Assembly (NCBI GenBank): GCA_052143275.1 | Contig: JBKQTH010000109.1 | Location: forward strand, 1 to 33,799 | Direction of reading: 5' to 3' | Length of the DNA stretch: 33,799 nt | From: JAJPKE01 sp052143275 | GTDB lineage: Bacteria; Chloroflexota; Ktedonobacteria; Ktedonobacterales; JADMIN01 | Shown here: one piece after another, positions 29,468 through 33,799 of the stretch | Layout: every line of letters begins with the position of its first letter | How positions within the stretch are numbered: the stretch's first letter is position 1 | The notes under the pieces: model-generated | Databases searched by the model: none | Seen by the model: only the letters and a program-made list of their open reading frames with translations | Told to the model about the DNA's origin: nothing | Position numbers and translations under genes: made by a program

Positions 29468-32311
29468 CTATGCTGCAGCCCGACTACCACGCAAGTCTCG
29501 CCAACTGCGACTCAGCCACGTGGCGAGCACCACGATACCTATAAGCACACCCCACAAGGTCAGCAGTAAGAGCAGCGACAGCGGCCATGCCACGCGCTGA
29601 AACTCGGGGCGCGACTGTGCCCACTGGCTGATGGCGATCGCGACTCCGACACCGATCACCACCTCGACCTGCACTCGCCAGCGCAGCGTCTTGGAGCAGA
29701 TCGGCGACATGACCGCGATGACCGCAATCTCGGTCACCAGGGTCGCATAAGCTGATCCCAGCGGGCCCAAGCGTGGGATCAGCAGCAGATTCAAGCCCAG
29801 ATTGACGCCAAGTCCGACCATTGTCACGAAGATCATTGCACGTGACTTGTTGATGGCGATCATCAGCGGAGTGAAGACATTGGTTACCAGGGTTACCGCG
29901 CCAGCCCACGCCAGGACTTGCAGCGTTGGTGTCGCTGCATCATACCGGCCACCGTAGAGGAGATGGAGCGCCGGCCGCGCGGAGAAGCTCAGCGCCAGTC
30001 CTAGAGTCGGCCCAACGATCAGGGCCAGATCGAGATAGCTCTGTGCATAAATGGTCAGACCCTTGGTGCCTTGTTTGTACAGCGCAGACATATGAGGCAG
30101 CGATACCACCTGCAACGATGCCGGCAAGAGGGTCAGCACGTCGAGAAACCGGTACGCGCTAGTATAGATGGCTACCTGGATGCTCGACGTGAGCAGACCG
30201 AGCAATGGGACATCAATGCGGTAGTACATGATGTTCAGGATGGCGGCTAGTCCCAGCGGAAACGCTGTGCGCAATAGCATCACGAGCTGGCGCGGTCGCG
30301 GGCGCAAAGAGGGGTGGAATCGAATCAATACGACAGCCATCGTCACCAGACCAGCAATCACCGTCGCTCCGAGATCCACCGCCGCGAAGATGATGGCGCT
30401 GCCGTGATAGAGATAGACGGCATAGGCCGCCGCGCTACCGGCCAGTCCGCTTACCAGCGAGATTAGTAGAAGGTACGCATATGACCCGCGCACGCGGAAA
30501 GCGAGCGCCAGCGAGCTCAGTCCAGTGAAGATGAGGCTTGGACCTAGCACAAGCATCAGCCTGCTCACCTCAGCGTCGAATGGCAGCACACTCGTGATGC
30601 CGAAGACCATTCCTACGCTGGCAATGCCGAGAATGAGCTTGAGATAGATCACGGTGCCTAGCAGGATACGAACCTGGCGCTCTGAGGCGCCAGCCAGCTC
30701 GCGTGTGGCGACTGACTGCACACCAACATCAGTGAGTAAACTTGCAATCTGGACCAGGCTGACCGCGATGGCGAGATCTCCAAAATCAGCGGGAAGAAGG
30801 ACGCGTGCCGCCAGGATGGTCCACCAGGCGGTGGCCAGCGCACTCACCACTTTGCTGGCAAAGACAACCGCGGAGCCACTGAGCAGGTGCCTGCGGCGGA
30901 TGGTGGAGAGTACCTCTGTCGAAATGGTGTCACTGGTAAGACCAGGCTCTTGGGCGCGCTGCGCATCCACCTGACGCAATAGTTGTGCGAACCGATAGCC
31001 CGCACGGTCTAAGAGAAATTCCTGCACCAGCAGACGCTGACCAGCTTCGCCCATGGTGTTGGCCCTCACGGCATCGTCCAGCAGGGTGCTGACTGCGCGC
31101 TCCAATCCAGGTACATCCCCTGGCTGCGTTAGGAACCCGGTCACACCATCAATGACCTGGTCTGGAATGCTGGCGATGGCGCTGGCCACAACTGGAGTTC
31201 CCACGCTGAGCGCCTCCAGGATCACGGTCGGCAGCACGTCGTCAAGGGAGGGATGCGCCAAGAGCTGGAGACTTCTTAGGAATCGAAGCGGATTGGACAC
31301 GTAGCCAAGGAAGGTGACCTGTTCGCCAAGACCGAGCCGTGCTACCTGCCTACGGAGCGCTCGCTCGTACCTACCGGTTCCGGCGATGGCCAGTCGCGCC
31401 TGAGGGTGCTGCAGTAAGATGGCTGGCATGGCCGCGATGAGATACTGGATTCCCTTGGCCCTTACCAGGCGGGCGGCACTGCCTATCAGATAGGGCACGC
31501 GCTGGGTCTGCCCAATGGCATCAGGGCGGGGAAGAGCAACCGCATTTGGGATGATTTCGAGGCGGCTACCAGGCACGCCTGCGCGCAGTAACTGAGAGCC
31601 TAGACGCTTGGAGACCGCGACCACGACCTCGGCGCGCGCGGCCCGGCGTATCCATCTCTGCTGGAACAGCAAGCGATGTGGAAGATAACGAAATGGCGCG
31701 TGGACCACCCACACACTCCTGATATCGTACTGCGGCTTGATAGTGGCCGTAAGCAACTGCTCACGCGGGAACGGACAAATGAACGTGCTAGGCTGTTCAC
31801 ACTCCATCGACAGAATCTGGCGCGTGAAACGCCGTCTACCCAGTGGATTCAGGTAGGCGAGTGTGCCTAGGAATCCGCGCCAGCGGCCGATATTGAGCCC
31901 GAGGTTGAGCTCCCTGACCTGAAGGCCGCGCGCTCGGGCCTCGGTGACTATCGGGGCTCCAGGCGGCGCCACAAAAAGCACCGTCAACTCCAGACGCTGC
32001 AGCTCGTCGGCGATATTCAGAGCATGCTGGATAGCGCCGCCGAAGCCACGGGCATTCACCAGGAAGACGACGCGGCGCCTTGGCAGATTTGCGGGCACAC
32101 TTGAGGCGACGCTCCAGGAAAGATGCTCGGGTGAGCCGTTGTCGAAGTGACTGTGCCCAGGGCGCTCTGGTGGGCTCGTCTCAGCGATATCTGGTGCGAG
32201 CTGTACCCGCTGTATGCGTAGCAGTGTCATGCGTAGCAGTGTCATGCGTAGCAGGGTCGAGACCGCGCAGACGCCGACGAGCACGCCTACAGCAGCAAGA
32301 ATGAACTGCAT
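29468..32311 (-). CDS. Glycosyltransferase family 4 - Wzx-type flippase fusion
   Basis: This is a 947-residue protein. I placed the start at ATG 32311 (MQFILAAVGVLVGVCAVSTL) with AGGAG ten bases upstream; the frame is open to 32524. After an N-terminal membrane helix and linker, residues about 79-450 form a GT4 enzyme (VVFLVNARGFGGAIQHALNI, GSAARLVRAKGIQYLIAAMP, DDVLPTVILEALSVGTPVVA). Residues about 480-945 carry many hydrophobic helices of the MATE-like polysaccharide flippase family (GSAVVFASKVVSALATAWW, LGLLTSSIQVAIYTSAYRFL, RLGPLGSAYATLVTEI). One polypeptide therefore may both finish the repeat unit and flip it across the membrane. No internal start was evident that would split it in two. 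Confidence 0.88.
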   Translation of the reverse strand: MQFILAAVGVLVGVCAVSTLLRMTLLRMTLLRIQRVQLAPDIAETSPPERPGHSHFDNGSPEHLSWSVASSVPANLPRRRVVFLVNARGFGGAIQHALNIADELQRLELTVLFVAPPGAPIVTEARARGLQVRELNLGLNIGRWRGFLGTLAYLNPLGRRRFTRQILSMECEQPSTFICPFPREQLLTATIKPQYDIRSVWVVHAPFRYLPHRLLFQQRWIRRAARAEVVVAVSKRLGSQLLRAGVPGSRLEIIPNAVALPRPDAIGQTQRVPYLIGSAARLVRAKGIQYLIAAMPAILLQHPQARLAIAGTGRYERALRRQVARLGLGEQVTFLGYVSNPLRFLRSLQLLAHPSLDDVLPTVILEALSVGTPVVASAIASIPDQVIDGVTGFLTQPGDVPGLERAVSTLLDDAVRANTMGEAGQRLLVQEFLLDRAGYRFAQLLRQVDAQRAQEPGLTSDTISTEVLSTIRRRHLLSGSAVVFASKVVSALATAWWTILAARVLLPADFGDLAIAVSLVQIASLLTDVGVQSVATRELAGASERQVRILLGTVIYLKLILGIASVGMVFGITSVLPFDAEVSRLMLVLGPSLIFTGLSSLALAFRVRGSYAYLLLISLVSGLAGSAAAYAVYLYHGSAIIFAAVDLGATVIAGLVTMAVVLIRFHPSLRPRPRQLVMLLRTAFPLGLAAILNIMYYRIDVPLLGLLTSSIQVAIYTSAYRFLDVLTLLPASLQVVSLPHMSALYKQGTKGLTIYAQSYLDLALIVGPTLGLALSFSARPALHLLYGGRYDAATPTLQVLAWAGAVTLVTNVFTPLMIAINKSRAMIFVTMVGLGVNLGLNLLLIPRLGPLGSAYATLVTEIAVIAVMSPICSKTLRWRVQVEVVIGVGVAIAISQWAQSRPEFQRVAWPLSLLLLLTLWGVLIGIVVLATWLSRSWRDLRGSRAAA
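32216..32260. repeat. 15-bp tandem repeat in the glycosyltransferase-flippase gene
   Basis: GCGTAGCAGTGTCAT occurs twice exactly (32216-32230, 32231-32245), followed by a third copy differing at the end (32246-32260). It encodes the repeated peptide TLLRM in the segment after the first membrane helix. Copy number changes would keep the frame. Confidence 0.85.
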
Positions 32312-32462
32312 CGCGGACAAGCTCCTCTCATTTCCCAGTTCATTTCCAGCGTTCAACGCTCTGCCGATCGCCTGCCAGGTGGCTGGCAGTGCACACATCA
32401 GTACGAATGACGTACGGCAATATCTCCCGTAACGTCCTCCCCTCCTCTGCATTCGGTGTTGA

Positions 32463-32491
32463 TTGACATGCGAGGCATAGGCCGCTATACT
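32463..32491 (+). promoter_or_regulatory. Promoter of the O-antigen-ligase-like gene
   Basis: TTGACA (32463-32468), 17 bp, TATACT (32486-32491). The predicted start is near 32498, about 80 bases before the TTG start codon. It lies in the divergent gap between the flippase fusion and this gene. Confidence 0.8.
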
Positions 32492-32577
32492 CGCTCCGAC
32501 GACATGGCCGGCGGTAGGCTGCATGTAGGGACGCCACCTGCGCGAGGTGTAAAGTTGCTGGGAAGGATGGTGGGGCG

Positions 32578-33799
32578 TTGCATTCCCGAGCCGCCGACGT
32601 ATTACCCGCTGGAATCAGGGCTGCTGCGAAACGCGATTGGCACGCCACGACTGTAGCAAGCCTGGTTCTGGTTACCGAGTGGCTCTTCCTGCTCACTGTC
32701 GCTGTCCTTCCTTTGGACGTCTATTTGACCTTGCCCGCAGGGCAGAACGGTATCTTTCTGTCACAGGTGCTGACCGCGGAGGCGGCGGCAATGCTTCTCC
32801 TAACCCTGCTTGCTGGTAGGATGCTGGGCCACGCCACGGGACTCCGATTGACGTGGGGAGACCTGCTTCCGCTCGGATTGGTGCTGGCTGCGGCCTCACT
32901 CTCGGTGATCTTCGCGACCTCCCGCTCGGTAGCTATCAAAGACTGGCTCAAAGTCCTGGGCTTCCTGGGCATTTACGTGCTAGCGCGGGGGTTCCGCGAT
33001 AGGCGCGGCATTCGGCGTCGCGCGCTCCTACTCATGCTGGGTGGCTTCGTCATCGTACTCATCAGTGGCCTTCTGGGCTACACCAACGGACTGCCCGATA
33101 TCCCGGAGGTGCTGCTCAACATCCATCGCTCCTCGGCCGCCATCCCCTACAGTACCGTGCTGCGCGCTGAATCAACTTTCCGCTATCCGAATGAGCTCGC
33201 CGCGTACCTGCTGATCATGCTGCCATTTCTGCTTGCATGCATCGTCAGTTATCCTCACTGGTTGGAGCGGGCATCAGGGCTCGTCATCCTCATACTGGGA
33301 GTCTACCTTCTGGTGATGACGTACACACGAAGCGCGTTGGTGGCTTTGGCCATCACCCTCCCCATTCTGCTGTACCTCCTTGGCGGCAAGCGACTTGGCT
33401 TGATCGGAGTGGCCGCAATCGCGGTGGGGGCCGCGGCACTGGCCCTGAAGGGCGATGTCATCAGCTCACGCATCTTCTCGATATTTTCTCTGCAGACTAT
33501 CGGCTACAGCGAGCGCGTCGCTGCGTGGCGGTGGGCGTGGGACGCCTTCATTCACCATCCGCTCTTCGGCGTAGGAATCGGCAACCTCACCCTGCAGCCG
33601 CATGCCCCCATTATCAACCAGGAATTAGGCTTACGTGAGATAGACGCCGAGAACCTCGTGCTCAATGTGCTGGCTGAGATGGGCATCTGCGGACTGGCGG
33701 CAGTGCTCTATTGCTATGCCGGCGCTTTACGGATGGCCTGGCAGGCTCGTCGGGCCAGCAGGACCTGGATCGACCGCGCATGGAACAATGGGCTCTTTG
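32578..33799 (+). CDS. O-antigen ligase/polymerase-like membrane protein (Wzy/WaaL family), C-terminus cut by the window end
   Basis: The frame is open from TTG 32578, with GGAAGGA ten bases upstream, to the window end (407 residues seen). An earlier in-frame stop near 32512 limits the start, and no ATG or GTG lies before the first helix. Many hydrophobic helices run through the protein (VASLVLVTEWLFLLTVAVLP, LLPLGLVLAAASLSVIFATS, ASGLVILILGVYLLVMTYTR). The family motif TYTRSALVAL and the FIHHPLFGVGIGN signature of the periplasmic loop region are clear. This family polymerises lipid-linked repeat units outside the membrane or ligates them to an acceptor. Confidence 0.88.
   Translation, partial: MHSRAADVLPAGIRAAAKRDWHATTVASLVLVTEWLFLLTVAVLPLDVYLTLPAGQNGIFLSQVLTAEAAAMLLLTLLAGRMLGHATGLRLTWGDLLPLGLVLAAASLSVIFATSRSVAIKDWLKVLGFLGIYVLARGFRDRRGIRRRALLLMLGGFVIVLISGLLGYTNGLPDIPEVLLNIHRSSAAIPYSTVLRAESTFRYPNELAAYLLIMLPFLLACIVSYPHWLERASGLVILILGVYLLVMTYTRSALVALAITLPILLYLLGGKRLGLIGVAAIAVGAAALALKGDVISSRIFSIFSLQTIGYSERVAAWRWAWDAFIHHPLFGVGIGNLTLQPHAPIINQELGLREIDAENLVLNVLAEMGICGLAAVLYCYAGALRMAWQARRASRTWIDRAWNNGLF

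Overview
The window is a GC-rich bacterial chromosome segment with no insertion sequence, phage gene or CRISPR array. Its gene content (small Tat-exported and Pro/Thr-rich surface proteins, a membrane-anchored MutS-like ATPase, a DUF4012 protein, HPr-kinase-like proteins in an exopolysaccharide locus, TTGACA/TATACT-type promoters) suggests a Chloroflexota member, most likely Ktedonobacteria. This is inferred from gene content, as no rRNA marker is present.

Left part (1-17916), mostly housekeeping and small operons: a GH38 alpha-mannosidase cut by the window edge; tRNA-Val(CAC); a GNAT acetyltransferase; an ECF-type sigma factor; a small membrane protein, Rieske ferredoxin and YdjM-like membrane protein; a lipoprotein; scpB and nfo (endonuclease IV); a secreted Ig-like protein with a membrane MutS-like ATPase; an AIM24 protein; a two-helix membrane protein followed by the methylmalonyl-CoA mutase B12-binding subunit and its GTPase chaperone MeaB; two envelope proteins.

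Middle part (17983-24702), the most unusual: a minus-strand block of seven genes. It holds two copies of one module: a strong promoter (TTGACA-N17-TATAGT both times), a leader RNA of roughly 350-370 nt with a shared 14-nt box and hairpins, a Tat-signal protein starting at GTG, and a 293-residue HPr-kinase-like protein. A PqqD-like protein, a DUF4012 membrane protein and an 83-codon glutaredoxin-like gene follow. The last gene has an in-frame TGA exactly where the nucleophilic cysteine is expected, with a SECIS-like hairpin just downstream, so it is a candidate selenoprotein.

Right part (24907-33799) is a polysaccharide locus: a nucleotidyltransferase fused to a polyprenyl-phosphate sugar transferase, two glycosyltransferases, a glycosyltransferase-flippase fusion and an O-antigen-ligase/polymerase-like protein cut by the window end. 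The nucleotidyltransferase family is known beside HprK-like and PqqD-like genes in lasso-peptide and exopolysaccharide clusters. I therefore infer that the middle and right parts form one surface-decoration system, in which cytoplasmic kinases modify Tat-exported proteins made next to the glycan machinery.
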